A stretch of DNA of 64,000 nucleotides, from contig JAZGTN010000232.1 in NCBI GenBank assembly GCA_037783415.1, forward strand, positions 124,001 through 188,000, read 5' to 3'. This document shows, piece by piece, positions 41,998-53,388 of this stretch; within the stretch, counting starts at the first letter, position 1; each line of letters opens with the position of its first letter. Both the position numbers and the translations under genes were made by a program. The stretch comes from Leptasterias polaris. Taxonomy: Eukaryota > Echinodermata > Asteroidea > Forcipulatida > Asteriidae. The notes below the pieces were generated by a model. That model made no database searches. It was not told the origin of the DNA and worked only from the letters and a program-made list of their open reading frames with translations.

Positions 41998-42154
41998 CAT
42001 CTGACATTGTATTCTTCCATCAGAATACATAAGTTGCCTACAGTTCAAGGTTGGTTTGGAAAATACATATTGTAGGCATCGTCAGTATTTTAGGCTTGAG
42101 GTCTTACAAGAACAAATTATGATTGTTTAGGCCCTATAATTTTCTCGTTCTATC
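41998..42154 (+). promoter_or_regulatory. Conserved 5' flank of copy E (putative promoter/5' UTR)
   Basis: Homologous to the block before copy D, including CATTGTATTCTTCCATCAGA and the CAGTATTTTAGGC motif. The inference is the same as for D. Confidence 0.35.
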
Positions 42155-42355
42155 ATGGATGTTCAACATGGACACTGCTGGCGCTGTGAGAAAAAACTCC
42201 CCAAACGCTCTGTGCAATGCCAAGATTGCCCCTTAGCTATGTATTGCACAAGATCATGCCTTGAACGAGACAAAGCGAGACACAAGTCTGTGGAGTGCAA
42301 GGTGTTTGGGCCAAAGAAGTGCGGTGATTGTGGCAAAATTGGTGATGTCAAGGAG
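42155..42355 (+). pseudogene. Copy E exon 1 (intact exon of a broken gene)
   Basis: 67 codons from MDVQHGHC to GAG/GTGAGT. All finger-one ligands and the C56/C59 pair of finger two are kept. The exon itself shows no damage; it is labelled pseudogene because exon 2 is frameshifted. Confidence 0.8.
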
Positions 42356-43276
42356 GTGAGTTTCAGCAAAGATAAGTACATCAAATGTAAATCGCGTATA
42401 AGGTCTATTGCAAATACTGGCTGGTTGATGGTCAAAAGGCACTGTCATGACTGTTGGAAGAAAAAATGTGCAAAAAGATGTTCCCTTGAAAATTCCTCCC
42501 CTAATTCATTTTTGACCGTTGTGTGAAATCAACCATGCGGTACTTGCGATAGACCTTATACTTACATATACAGCGTAAATTGCACGCAATATATTAAATG
42601 TTACTGAACAAATTGAACAGGGGAATACATTGTAGGGGAGCAATTTACTCAGTGCATGTAGTGATGTTTTATACAAAGTTAGCCCCCCATGTCTACAATA
42701 ATTTGACTACATACTAGTATTTGGGCGTTTGCTTGTTTTTATTTGTTTACTTTTATTTTGTTTCTACTGGCAAGATACTTCTGACATACATACATGTACT
42801 TTATGTGAGTGTACACACACCAATATTTGGTCCCCAATACATTTGTTTTTAATTAACTTAGAAGAAAACACAATTGTGTTTTTTTTCTTCATTTTTTACA
42901 CTCTCATCCCTAAAAAATGTCCCTTCAACAGATTCCAGTGTTCCAATGCATGAACATGAGAATGGCGCTCAAGCAATCTTAACGAAACACATGTTAGGAT
43001 TGCGGAGAGTAGGGAGGGGATGTGGAGTGGGAATGGGGGGGGGGGGGGGGTGGCTTTTTACAACAGCAGTTGTTTTAGACTGATGCAGGCTTCGAAACTC
43101 AATCACCATTTAGCCAGACGAACACTAAAACAATACGGGGATTGCTCAAACAAAACTTCATCAGCTCTGTGTCACTCCAAAACAACGTTTGATGATTGAG
43201 AACACAACAACTACTTAACATTCCACTAAGAGGCTGTATAAATAACTCAAATTACTTTTTCTTCCTCTCCCACCAG
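42356..43276 (+). other. Intron of copy E
   Basis: 921 bp, GTGAGT to CTCTCCCACCAG. Closely similar to intron F and with D/G. Contains a pure G-run at about 43036-43050 and a TATAAATAA element about 40 bp before the acceptor. No gene. Confidence 0.75.
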
Positions 43277-44930
43277 TGTTTGTGGTGCAATAACGCCTGG
43301 TACTGTAAAAAAGAATGTCAGATCCACAACTGGGAAAAACATAAATGTTTATGCCTTCACGTCAAAGCAGACATAAAATCACTATCAGCAATGTTTCAAG
43401 AGACCAATACTATATCATCACAAATGAATTGGGTTTTAGACCCACCATACTATATTGGAAACATCGTTGCTAAAGACTTTCTTCGACTTGACAACAATGA
43501 ATGGTCAGGAGAAACTCTGGCTGAGAAGGACATGGTGAGGGATTACCATGTCTTGTCAGCTGGTTGTGGTGACCTGCGGAATACAGTCCTAACAGCTGGT
43601 TCCCTACCTGATAGGTACCAAGGAAAGCTTCACATCACCTTGGATGACTTTGATCCTTTTGTCATGGCGAGGAATGTCCTGTTTCTCTATATGTTGGTTC
43701 GGTTTGCAGACACGGAGGGAATTGAAAGCAGTCTGACTACCATCTGGTACTCAGTTCACATTACAAAGAAAGAGTATGACCTGATCAAGACCAGCTTGGA
43801 TGAGCTCATTCAGATGAACTCCAAGAATCTCCATGATGCCACTAAAGGATTTGTCAGTGTTTTGGATGCTGATCTTAAAAACCTATCTCAAGTTTGGGAG
43901 ACGTGGAAATCTCTTGAGTGTCGAAAAGCCAAGGGAGGGTCTATCAATCTCAGCCTACAGAGGAAGGTTCTCTTAGATAGAGAAAAGGAAGGGATATCTC
44001 TTTATCTTCGTCGATTATCACCTGAAGATCAAAAGTCAATGTTTGAGTGGTTTGGTCATGGAAAATTTCTCCCATCTGAGATAAGTGAATCCGACCTGTC
44101 ATTTGACAACCCAACAATGACTGGACGAGGGGATTTGTATACTTTCTCTCAGACTAATAATGCAAAATCCCCTAAAGATTTCACATTTGTGTACTGCATA
44201 CAAGCAAGTACGTTTCCATTCGTAGCATGGGATTGTTTGAGAGTGAGAGAGAACACTCATCGACCCTGCACATCCCCAATGGTCATGTACCACAACTATG
44301 TGACAAACTTACTCCAGAGAGTTAAGCGTCTCACCCTTCAAGGAAGATTTTTCATCCACATCTTTCTGACAAACTGTCTGACCTTTCCCGACTACCATCG
44401 GTCAAATGCCGAACTACGACCGCATCTTAACATCAAACCTTTTAGACTACATTGGCCTTGCTAAGCTGCTCCAAACATTCAAGCCACTACTGAATCGCAA
44501 AAATAGCAAGTCAGTGATTGTTACAGAGACAATCAATTGGGTAGAAAGAGTACCTGGGGCTGATCACAGCAAGATACCAGAAGCAATGGTGCAATGCATG
44601 ATTGCAAACTTTGCTGATACTCAGAAATATAAAAGTGACTTTGGATATAATGATAGCAGAGAATATTTCAACAATATCCCCAGCTTTCTTGTTTATCTTC
44701 GAGCTGACATAATGGGAGGAGGCCTTGGGATACCATCCCTCAAGAAAGTTCCATCACTTTCAACTGTGATGAACTACAATGGGATGCAGATGCGTGACTT
44801 TCGAAAGGAAGTGAACAGGGTTGTCCCATTTCAGTACCGTGTGACTGCAAGAGACCTTACAATGATGAATGGTTATGACAGAGCAGTGGAGTGGTATCTG
44901 CCACAAGGGGGCGTCCCAACAAAGGTCTAA
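43277..44930 (+). pseudogene. Copy E exon 2, disrupted by a 5-bp deletion
   Basis: Opens normally with CLWCNNAWYCKKECQ (finger two) and an intact DUF4470 domain. Near 44403, CATCGGTCAAATGCC replaces the CATCGGTCCCTTCAAATGCC found in D and F. Five bases are missing, so the frame shifts and ends at 44464. The rest of the C-terminal region (LTSNLLDYIGLAKLLQTF to AVEWYLPQ) stays open in the shifted frame to 44930 with no other damage. The predicted product would be 462 residues against about 620 in its sisters. The break looks recent. It could instead be an assembly error or a truncated but expressed protein that keeps both fingers and DUF4470. Confidence 0.85.
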
Positions 44931-44980
44931 TAAACATACATGCGGAGTCTTATTGATCCTCTTTAAGGGGGGGGGGGGTT

Positions 44981-45053
44981 GACTAAAGCGGGATTTGAAC
45001 CAACGACCTCCGGATTAACGTGCCGGCGCTCTACCAATTGATCTATCTAGCCC
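44981..45053 (-). repeat. tRNA-like repeat 3' of copy E
   Basis: Nearly identical to the element after copy D, including the mutated D-stem (AGATC), and again preceded by a G-run (about 11 G). Confidence 0.6.
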
Positions 45054-45999
45054 ATTTTGACGGTCTCCCTATTTTACTTCAAAGAGTGTCGTTCCTAACA
45101 ATCAACAGCTCTCCAGTGCTCTTTACCAAGTGAGTTGTTATGGTAGTTGAATTGTGGTGTAATTAAAAATAATAAATCTTCAAGGATTAGAGATGATAAA
45201 TTTATAACAAAAAACCAATAAAAGCCTAAACAGCCTTAAATCCTTATGGTGTACACAATGCATGTTGCAGCAGTTCATGCTATAGACACAGTGCATCCAG
45301 TGTGACATGCATGTGGTAAGATGCATGTAGTACCTGTACAACTAGTTGTATTTGCATACAATGTATTGAGCCATACAGTAGGGTGTGTGCGAGTTCACTG
45401 CACTGCTGTTCCACACAAAGAGATCAACAATGAGTAGTAACAATTCAATTCATTACTTTTCAAACATCTGTATCCAGAAAAATTTGCTGCATATTTCAAA
45501 TGATGGGAAATTTGTTACTTTATTTGATTTGTGCATTCAAGAGCCCCTAAAAGGGACAGCTTTAAAAACAATAGTAAACAAATCTTTAAAATGTTTTCCT
45601 TTTCTCGAAATAATACAGTAGATTTAAAGGGCATACCTCTTCTTGTATAATAGAATGACCCCACTGTATTTCTCATCATCCTATTTGTTGGTGTATATTC
45701 GTTAATAACAAAAAGTACCCCTTTTCAGATAATAGAATGGACCTAAAAACATAATTTAAGCTAAAGTCTGCTGATTTCTCATAGAGGGGATTTCCCTTGC
45801 TTGCTCAATACAGTGTTACTGCTAGAATAATGATCTTAAAGGGAGGGTAAAGGTACTCAGGTCAATGAAGACTGCAAGTGAGGTTTTTTTGTCAACCCAT
45901 CCCATCTCTGAAAAACGTTCAGGGAATTTGTTCATTGTTCGTCAATGTTTTTAAACGTTGGTCAAAATATGCATGCTTGTTTTAAATGGCAAATTTTTT

Positions 46000-46118
46000 T
46001 GCGTGGGTTAATTACTTAGATAAAGTGTTTTTGGCCTTAAATTCTTTTTAATTGTATCTCTGTGAAGCACCTTGAGCGTCTTTTAGGCAGACTTTGGCGC
46101 TATAAGTTTTCGTTATTA
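46000..46118 (+). mobile_element. Short LINE/SINE 3' tail insertion
   Basis: Absent from the homologous positions after C, D and F. Contains CTTGAGCGTCTTTTAGGCAG and TTTGGCGCTATAAG and ends in a TTATTAA-like tail, features I associate with non-LTR retroelement 3' ends. The exact boundary is uncertain by several bases. Confidence 0.45.
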
Positions 46119-46800
46119 ATTTCCCTTTTTTCTTCATGTGTTTTTAAATGAAGCTTGGGCCTATATCATAAATGTCCATTGATGTACACGCATTTTCTGG
46201 AATTAAGGACTTTATAATGAAACCAACTTAATGTTGTCAGCCACATTTTGGGACATTTTTGCATTTTGTTATAATTTTTATAGGCCTATTAGTAAATAAG
46301 AAATCCTGATTATTTAGCTTTCCATGCAGGTCACAAAATTCAGTTTTAATTGGCATCATTGTGTTGATGAACAATGAATGGACATTTTGATTACCACCAA
46401 TATAGGGTTGAAACACAGATTAAATATTAAAGTGCGTTTATCGTGACCTATTCCCATTTAAATCCGCTTTAGAAATCTAGTAGCTGATATATCAAAGGTA
46501 ACATACAAGTATGTATGGTTGTTGATATTTTAATTTAAAAAGACAAAAAACATGATTTTTTGAAAAGCCCGCGCGTCGCGAATCTGAAAAGGCAGAGGTC
46601 ACGATTATTGCTATGTGACGTCACTTACATGAACACAACATCGACACAACGACTGACTATGTCTAACACCCAGACTCGTCACGCATCCCACACTCTCGGC
46701 GCGGCCGGTGTGTGCATGCTGTGACCACACGTAACGCATTCGGTAGCATACTCGCATAGTTCACAACAAGCCTGTGCGACTCCGAAAACTCCGGTGACTG

Positions 46801-47015
46801 GCCTGGGAGGAAATCAGCTTAGATTCTGATGGGTTTAGTGACCAAGATATATCTGGGAATTCGTCTGGGAGTTCATCCACTGACGACAGCGACATTGTTG
46901 AGCCGCAGCCTGATAATGACCTGATGAGGTGGTAGTTGTTCACGGAGCTGAGCCGTACAGGTTCGAGCCATTGGCGAGACAACGCGTGCAGCAAGACGAC
47001 GACCACCAAGGCGAG
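46801..47015 (+). pseudogene. P2X7-C-terminal-like gene, exon 1 (frameshifted)
   Basis: The first frame reads SDGFSDQDISGNSSGSSSTD, an acidic Ser-rich leader, to about 46920. The frame then shifts by one and continues DEVVVVHGAEPYRFEPLARQ to a CGAG/GTAAAT donor. The PYRFEP motif is typical, as I recall it, of the leader of invertebrate proteins that carry a free-standing P2X7 C-terminal domain. No Met start is visible in frame. Confidence 0.5.
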
Positions 47016-48008
47016 GTAAATGCACCCCAGCTGCCAACGACCGCTTGAATAACACTGACTGGTAATTTTTAGTTTCTTAATCATTAACATATATATTTTA
47101 CGCTAAATTTACATTACCGATTTAGGTTTCAGCAATTGTTTTCACAAAACTTCCAAAAGTGTGCTGTGACTGTGTGAGTATTCATTCCTCCGTCCATGGA
47201 TGATGGTGTGAAAATAGAAAACATGAGCCTACGGCTACGCCAGCCATGATCATGTCTCAGTGGCTTGTGATGACACGGATACCGAGTGCATCACACTAAA
47301 TATACATTCACTCGTATGCATGTATTGCCTTTTTATTGAGTTACATGCAAAAACATAATTAAAAAATAAAATTTACCACGCTATTATACTCGCAGTTGTT
47401 TTGCTCTTCACCGCGGCACTCACGCATTGCGCAAAAATTAATACTGCGCGGTGTGCGCGGAGCCTAAAGACAGCGCGGTGTGCGCCGGAAGCCTGGAAGG
47501 CTCCGCGCAGTCTAAATGTTTGCGCAATGCGTGAACGCCGCGGAGTGCCGCGATGAAAATGAAGAGCAAAACAACCGTGAGTATTGCGTGGTAAATTTCA
47601 TTTTTTTGAAGATGTTTTTGCATGTAACTCAATAAAAAGCCAATACATGCATACTGAATGTATATTTAGTGTCATGGGAAAGGTTTAGCTGTGTAGTACA
47701 AAGGAAACTGACGTTATTGCTGGCAAACAACCATAAAATGTTCACCTATCAACTATCACCTATCAATATAAAAATGCAAGCAATATTTGGAATTTTTTTT
47801 TTCCTGATGGTTGTGACAATTTTCAAAACCTTTCCTAAAACTTGAAAAGAAAATTGTAAAGTTTTTCGCATCCGGCTGCCACTTTTAATTCATATGATTT
47901 ACTCAAATGAGATACTGTACTGCTTTTTGTAAGTAAAAAAGTGGCAGTCGATAGGAAAAGAAATAAAAGTAATTAAATTCCCATGCATGTTGTTCTCTTG
48001 CTTTGAAG

Positions 48009-48245
48009 GTGTTCCTGTGGTAAATGTGTCGCTACTGAGTTTGCGCACAACTGCTTGTGCTGCAAGGAGGTCGAGGAAATACAGGACAGAATTCGGCATA
48101 CCGGAGTCAATCCTGATGATTTAAACTGCTTCACAGACCATCCCTGGTATGAAGCTACATGTCTAAACCCTGGCACACTTGAGACCGCATATTATGCATA
48201 CAAGCAACAGTATGGTGCTAGAGCTGTTGAGGGTGACCTTTCAAG
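48009..48245 (+). pseudogene. P2X7-C-terminal-like gene, exon 2
   Basis: Follows TTTGAAG; the frame reads CSCGKCVATEFAHNCLCCKE, then CFTDHPWYEATCLNPGTLET and AYYAYKQQYG, to a TCAAG/GTAGGA donor. The Cys-rich pattern (CxCGKC, CLCC, C.T.HP.....CLN..L..A...Y) matches the cytoplasmic zinc-binding ballast domain of P2X7 receptors, which in many invertebrates occurs without a channel. No transmembrane segments are seen here. The exon is intact. Confidence 0.75.
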
Positions 48246-48365
48246 GTAGGATTGGACATTATATTTGGTTTTACCCTTACACTGAGAGGTGTGTAAAGCA
48301 CTGTATACTCGGTACTCCCCCCCCCCCCCCCAAGTCCTGTGAAGAAGAAAATCCACAGGCATATT

Positions 48366-48442
48366 CCTCGAGTGGGGTTCGAACCCACGACCTTTGATAA
48401 TCTAAAGCAGATGTCTTACCAACTAGACCACCGAGATTGCCC
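48366..48442 (-). repeat. tRNA-like repeat inside the Kolobok-like element
   Basis: On the - strand: T-arm GTGGG-TTCGAAC-CCCAC perfect, D-arm GTCTAGTTGGTAAGAC, acceptor-like ATCTCGG/TCGAGGA. The anticodon loop CTTTAGA would give UUA, a suppressor reading, so it is probably a SINE head. It is a different family from the ones after copies D-G and lies in the intron of the P2X7-like gene beside a C-run. Confidence 0.5.
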
Positions 48443-48830
48443 GGTAGCTAGGAATGGACACCGTTTGAATCCTATATTTCAGCAGCGGGTACCGCGACAA
48501 TTTAAGAGATGTTAAATTTGCATCGGGGATAAATAATATTATATTTAGTTTTTCACATCGGTGTAAGGGTAAAACCAAATATATTATTCCTTATCCCAGA
48601 TGCAATTAATGTTGTAACTAAACTAGCATAATTATTGGCCATGTGAGGAAACTAAATCAAAACATGATGTCCCCAACCCTTATGCATTTTTTGTTACACA
48701 ATTAAATTGAATTAGACTTTCTTTACAAATATAGCTTCCCTCCCAACCATTTCCACTGGTTTAATAAACTAACGAACAAGTATACAGTATGTTGATATTA
48801 AAAGATATCATTATTTATTTTTGATCACAG

Positions 48831-49001
48831 AAAGTACAGACACGTTTCGTATCGCAGGTGATACGATGGACTTATGGCTGGCTCGGCAGGCACAACCGAG
48901 TGCCCCTCCCATCATGCATTATGCACAAGACCCGAACTACATTCCCAGATGCAGACGGCAATTATGAAGGATTCAAATATCCAGATCTAGATGAAATGTG
49001 A
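48831..49001 (+). pseudogene. P2X7-C-terminal-like gene, last exon (frameshifted)
   Basis: After TTGATCACAG the frame reads KYRHVSYR, then one base is missing and the next frame continues VIRWTYGWLGRHNRVPLPSC, TRTTFPDADGNYEGFKYPDL and DEM to TGA. This is the end of the P2X7 ballast domain (YR..Y...W.WG.LG...R...PSC....R..FP...G.Y.GF). A splice-site choice cannot easily remove the shift, so I read it as decay. Confidence 0.65.
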
Positions 49002-50098
49002 ACTTATTATTATTACATGCCTTTTTCTAAAATAAACAAGGTGCAACAAACTACATGTGATAATCAAAATGTCAACAAATTGAAACTAAACAAGCCAGAA
49101 ATTTCTGTCTTCGCTTTCTTTTTGGGGCATATTGACGATACATGAACTGTTATAATTAATAAAAATATTATTATTATACACCGTTTTCTAAAAGTAATTT
49201 ATTCCTTGTGTATAAGTAAAGGGAAATGTGTACTTCGTGTAACGTTATTCCCTATGGTGTGATCCATTCTGTCACTTCTAGAAATCTCACACGTAAACAA
49301 TTCATTGTGTGACATGGGGTCACACACCCACACAGATGAAACCGTCACTTTGAAAAAGCCAGTCCTAATAATTTCAGGCCAAATGAAAGGTATATTCAGT
49401 GATGATAAACATGCTAAACATTGACATGACTAAAATGTTTCAGAAAAATCATATTTCGACTATTGTGTCACTAACTCCCGTGATTTACTGCTCCAGCAAT
49501 TACTGAAATGAACATAAGTAAATGCTTACAAATAATTAACATCAAGTTATAAACTGAACGTGTATTTTGTTCAAATGATTTGGGGTTAGATAAAGAATTT
49601 CTGTCTACGCTCCTTTTTTTGCATAATTGTTAATACTATGCAATTTCATATTTGCAAAAGGCGATCTATTAATCCGTTGCCGTTACATGTACAAATATTA
49701 TTGGTATTTAAGATAAAACAGGTCAATTACCACTTTAATAGCAACTACATGTACATGTTAAGAGCTAGACCTCTGGTAAATTATATTTTTTGTCATATTA
49801 TGCAGAAAGTGGATGCGGCATCATGATCAAGGTGCAGAGACTTGGGTGGGCATGATGGCCACTTATATTTTGCTTGTTTAATTGAACCAGACTGTGCAAA
49901 TATTGCTACCAAAATGGAAAGTTTATTTTGTGCGCAGCCAAAGTAAAAAAATAATAATAATATTGGCTTAGGAAAATGGAACATTATGAACAAAAAAATA
50001 AACACAAGATAACTGAAATTCTCACATTTGGTGTTAGTTTGTTGATGTTTACTTCTTGTGCTATACTGCTGGAGGAAGTTTCTCCCTTTTGATGGCTT
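49002..50098. other. Intergenic part of the Kolobok-like element
   Basis: Separates the 3' ends of the two convergent genes. AT-rich, no gene, no repeat recognised apart from short ATT runs near 49005 and 49160. Confidence 0.5.
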
Positions 50099-50376
50099 TC
50101 AGCATGCCTTTTCTTTGACCGCTGCTCTTCTTCTGCTCTTTGACTCTTGCCAGCATAACAACACCTTCAGTGCCTTCTGGCCTCCCCACAGGTCTATAGC
50201 TTTCCCAAACCGTTAAACAAATGATTTCACTGCCTCTGCTTTATCAGGCCGAGTTACCTTGGCTGTTAGATAACCAGGGTTTGCCATCAATTCTTGGTAG
50301 TTTGCTCTGGTATCTGCCGACTATGCCCAAGCTTCACAGAGTGCCAGCACCTTGTCAAGGATTTTCTTGTTGAAAT
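50099..50376 (-). pseudogene. Kolobok-like transposase, last exon, two in-frame stops
   Basis: On the - strand, after TTTTATTCTAG, the frame continues from the upstream exon in phase: FNKKILDKVLALCEAWA, stop, SADTRANYQELMANPGYLTA, then KVTRPDKAEAVKSFV, stop, RFGKAIDLWGGQKALKVLL. The TAG and TAA show that the gene is dead. The function of this part is unknown. Confidence 0.6.
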
Positions 50377-50858
50377 CTAGAATAAAATAAATACATGTAC
50401 CGTAAGGACAAGACATCCAGTGTGCTCAACTACCTCTCAATTGTCATTGACAATAAATTTCAATTGACAATAAATTTCAATTGACATTAACTTTGGAGAT
50501 TGAAATGCAGTTTAGCATGTATCCATGTCAACGGGATGGTTGTGAATGATATTGAAATTTTAGGTAAATAACCACTCACCCTCCATCCCCCCCCCCAACA
50601 AAAATAAACATAAAATAACAATAAATAAGAAATTAATAAATAAAACAAAATAAGTAAATAACCCCATTATTTGACCCCAAGACAAACAGCCCAAAGAAAA
50701 GGTGTGGAGGTGTATTGTCTCAATCAAGTTGTGTACTACCCCCATGTTTGAACATCGATCGATCATTCTACGGTAATTGACACTTCAAATTGTCAAATTG
50801 TACTACAGTCCCAAAAATTACTTATCAAAATTATGTTGTGCCTTATTGTTGTACTTAC

Positions 50859-51017
50859 TGTGAGAGGCCTTTATCAGCACCTTTTTAACAGTGTAACCCT
50901 CTGTGGTCTGCTTTGCTCTCGTAAAAGAAATGCTGAAAGCTGGATTGCCCTCCCTGTCCAAGGCCTGCTCCGAGTCCATGTGAGTGTTTTCATTGAAATG
51001 CAGCGCAGCCCAAAAAT
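50859..51017 (-). pseudogene. Kolobok-like transposase, internal exon
   Basis: On the - strand, between TTTCAG and a CACA/GTAAGT donor, the frame reads FWAALHFNENTHMDSEQALD, then REGNPAFSISFTRAKQTTEG and YTVKKVLIKASH. The AALHFNEN...QA...G.......(K).........VK pattern is one I know from transposase-derived proteins (THAP/Kolobok type) of fishes and invertebrates. The exon is intact. No database check was possible. Confidence 0.65.
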
Positions 51018-51244
51018 CTGAAATAGACGATACATGTATTCTAAAATAATTAGTGTTTAATGAAAGGCACGGTACAACAGTCTACGCATACTGCACCCAC
51101 CAGTCCACCACTTCAAACAAACAACTCACTTCAGATCAGATTACTCTGTGCATGTTTTTGATGTAGTGATGTCAGTGGTACACAGAGTCGGACTAGTTCC
51201 ACACAGACCAAATGGAAGAATTTTATGTCCACTAATTTGCTCAC

Positions 51245-51455
51245 CTGAATAACATGCCTCAAGAATCTGAAAACATCTTTGGTGCATATTGGTGGATGGG
51301 ATGACCGAATGGAACCCTTCAACCAAGGATGCCTACATGGATATGGATGGCGATAACATTTTGACGTCCTTCCTGGTCCATGTACGATCATTTGTTGTTT
51401 ACAAACAGAATCCATACTCGCTGTGTCGCAACATTTTTGAGAAAAGTCAACCAAA
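51245..51455 (-). pseudogene. Kolobok-like transposase, upstream exon, frameshifted
   Basis: On the - strand one frame gives ASLVEGFHSVI and another, one base off, gives IHQYAPKMFS and GMLFR before a TTCAG/GTGAGC donor. Together they match the GFHSV...APKM..F...GM segment that precedes AALHFNEN in the family. A stop (SM-stop-AS) lies just before. The 5' remainder and any THAP domain were not recognised between 51455 and 51921. Confidence 0.55.
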
Positions 51456-51925
51456 ATACTTCGGGGTTTTTCGCCTTATTGCGAGTGCATCCACCCACGA
51501 CACACGATACTGGCATCTTGTAACATCAACACTCAACTTTAATTGCAAAATCTTACAATAAAAGAACTCAAATCGAACATTAAATAAAAGCAGGAGGGAT
51601 GATACGAATCGAGTGCGTGTGGTCGATCGAGTAAACTCCAAAACAGTATAGTCAACATCAAAGCTAAGTTACTTCCGCGTCACGTGATTTCGTTCCTGTC
51701 ATGTAAGTGACGTTTTCGGGGTCACGCGCATATCATTATCATAATGTGTGCGTTTTCGTATTGGCTCGGCGCGAGTTAAAATAATGCTGGGTTCGTCAGT
51801 TCTTTTACGGTGTAAAACAAAGAGATAACTTTAAGGTAATATTTTATTTAGAATCAGTAGAACTTGTTTTATAATATAGTTATACTTCTTTCCCACTTCA
51901 CTTTGACGCTATAAACGCACTTTAA

Positions 51926-53223
51926 TAAGTAAATTATACATTACATTGTATCATTAATATCATGTGGGTATCATTAATTTTATGAGGGATATTACAATCG
52001 TTGCATTTTATTGATAGGAATTCTTTTGGCTATTAATTTTAAGCATAGACCTACTGTGTTCATGTTACCATTTTCACTAATTTTCAGCTTTCTAAGGTAG
52101 CTAAATGGTGTAAGTAAGTTACAAATAAAATGAAGAAAATGTATAGTATTAATCAAACAATCTTGGATAGTCCGTTTTACAAAAATGTTGCTTCGAATCC
52201 ATACAAATTGTCTCTGCACATTTGCTCTACATACACAACAAGTACTTGCTTGCATATTATGTCTGTGAGGACATGTACACATTATGCAATAGCAAAAACT
52301 ATGCAGGAGATCACACAATGTATGTTGGATCACGTGTGGAGACTGGTCTTTGACAATTAACAATGTTGTACATTGTCTTAAAAGCATGGTGTACAATATA
52401 CAAATATTGACTGTTTCGAGTGCTAAAGTTTAACACACCTTCCGAGATGATCCTCGGCGTGTTCTGTATAGAAGCATATGGGTATATAGTACATTGGTTG
52501 CTATGGAATAGTACAGTGGTTGCTAAGGGATAGTACATCGGTTGCTACGGGTAAAGTCCATTGTTTGCTGCGTGTGTAGTGCAGCGCGTTCATGGTTTCT
52601 AGTAAAAATAAGACCACCATGTGATGCACTTTAAACCAATCAAATAGCAGAATCTTTGTAAGGTGTGTTATAAATATCCATTAGATGGAGGACGGACATT
52701 TAGGTCCACAACCTGGGAACAGCAGGTCACCAACTGGCTCGTCTGGATAAAAAAACCTCTATTACAAAAAAATAAAAATAAAAAAAACCATTAACATCTA
52801 TCATGTGAGGGTCTGGACAAGTTCGAGTGTGGAAGACTTGTCCCCCAAAAATCACAACAGAGGCAAGCAAGGAAAGTCTGCCTAGGTTAACCCCAGCAAG
52901 TGCAGGTCTTCCCCAGTGATGTCTGTGGTCCCAACTACACATTTTGGATTGGCCTGTACAGTCATCCCAGGACACACAGACCGACCCCAGTGAGATGAGC
53001 AAACCACAGTGAGAGGAGATTCCTTGCAAGCAACGACTAACACCATGAATGTACTGCATATTAACTGCCCAGGCTAAAATTAAGGCAACACTCACTTTAA
53101 AGTTAAAGCTCCCATTAATGTTTTTCCTAATTCTAACAGACATTTTCGTGTGTACCTATTCTTGAAATGGAATGAGCCAACTCATTTGCATCTCTATTCA
53201 TAGTACTGTCAAGTAGTATTCAT
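51926..53223. other. Remainder of the E unit 3' flank, up to copy F
   Basis: Resumes the duplicated flank after the Kolobok-like element (TAATAAGTAAATTATACATT...), including CATCGGTTGCTACGGGTAAAG and ATAAATATCCATTAGATGGA shared with 22.5-22.7 and 28.1-28.3 kb. A LINE-like tail occupies about 52870-52985. No gene. Confidence 0.6.
52870..52985 (+). repeat. LINE-like zinc-knuckle remnant upstream of copy F
   Basis: A degraded version of the tail before D (GATGTCTGTGGTCCCAACTA, CACATTTTGGATTGGCCTG); the first Cys codon context is changed. Confidence 0.4.
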
Positions 53224-53388
53224 CATCTGATGACATTGTATTCTTCCATCAAAATACATAAGTTGGCCTACAGTTCAAGGTTGGTTTGGAAAAGTACATA
53301 CTGTGGGGTAGGCGTCGTCAGTATTTTAGGCGTGCGGTCATACAAGAACAAATTTTGGTTGTTTATGCCCACTTTTTCTTGTTCTATC
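53224..53388 (+). promoter_or_regulatory. Conserved 5' flank of copy F (putative promoter/5' UTR)
   Basis: Homologous to the blocks before D, E and G. An in-frame upstream ATG at 53230 leaves an open path into exon 1, but that extension is not conserved and is treated as 5' UTR. Confidence 0.35.

Larger units (their letters stand above)
44931..46426. other. 3' flank of copy E
   Basis: Duplicate of the copy D flank (conserved block at 45766-45810). It differs by a roughly 120-bp insertion at about 46000-46118 whose sequence (GAAGCACCTTGAGCGTCTTT, GACTTTGGCGCTATAAG) resembles the 3' tail of a LINE/SINE. No gene. Confidence 0.6.
46431..51921. mobile_element. Kolobok-like DNA transposon (5.5 kb) with TTAA duplication
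   Basis: Inserted in the copy E flank. TTAA flanks both ends (46427-46430, 51922-51925), and the undisturbed homologue after copy D (near 27530) has a single TTAA in the same context (AAATATTAATAAGTA). Terminal inverted repeats are AGTGCGTTTAT (left) and ATAAACGCACT (right), 11 bp perfect. Inside are a P2X7-C-terminal-like gene on + (46.8-49.0 kb) and a decayed transposase on - (51.5-50.1 kb), tail to tail. TTAA targets occur in piggyBac and Kolobok; the transposase motifs favour Kolobok. Both genes are broken. Confidence 0.85.

Noticed and set aside
43196..43276. Upstream start for copy E exon 2 (open frame before the acceptor)
   Set aside because: The frame crosses a strong CTCTCCCACCAG acceptor shared by D-G, and exon 1 supplies the missing half finger.
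46431..51921. piggyBac element
   Set aside because: TTAA duplication fits, but the ends (AGTGCG) are not the CCC-type ends I expect for piggyBac, and the transposase motifs (AALHFNEN) point to another family.
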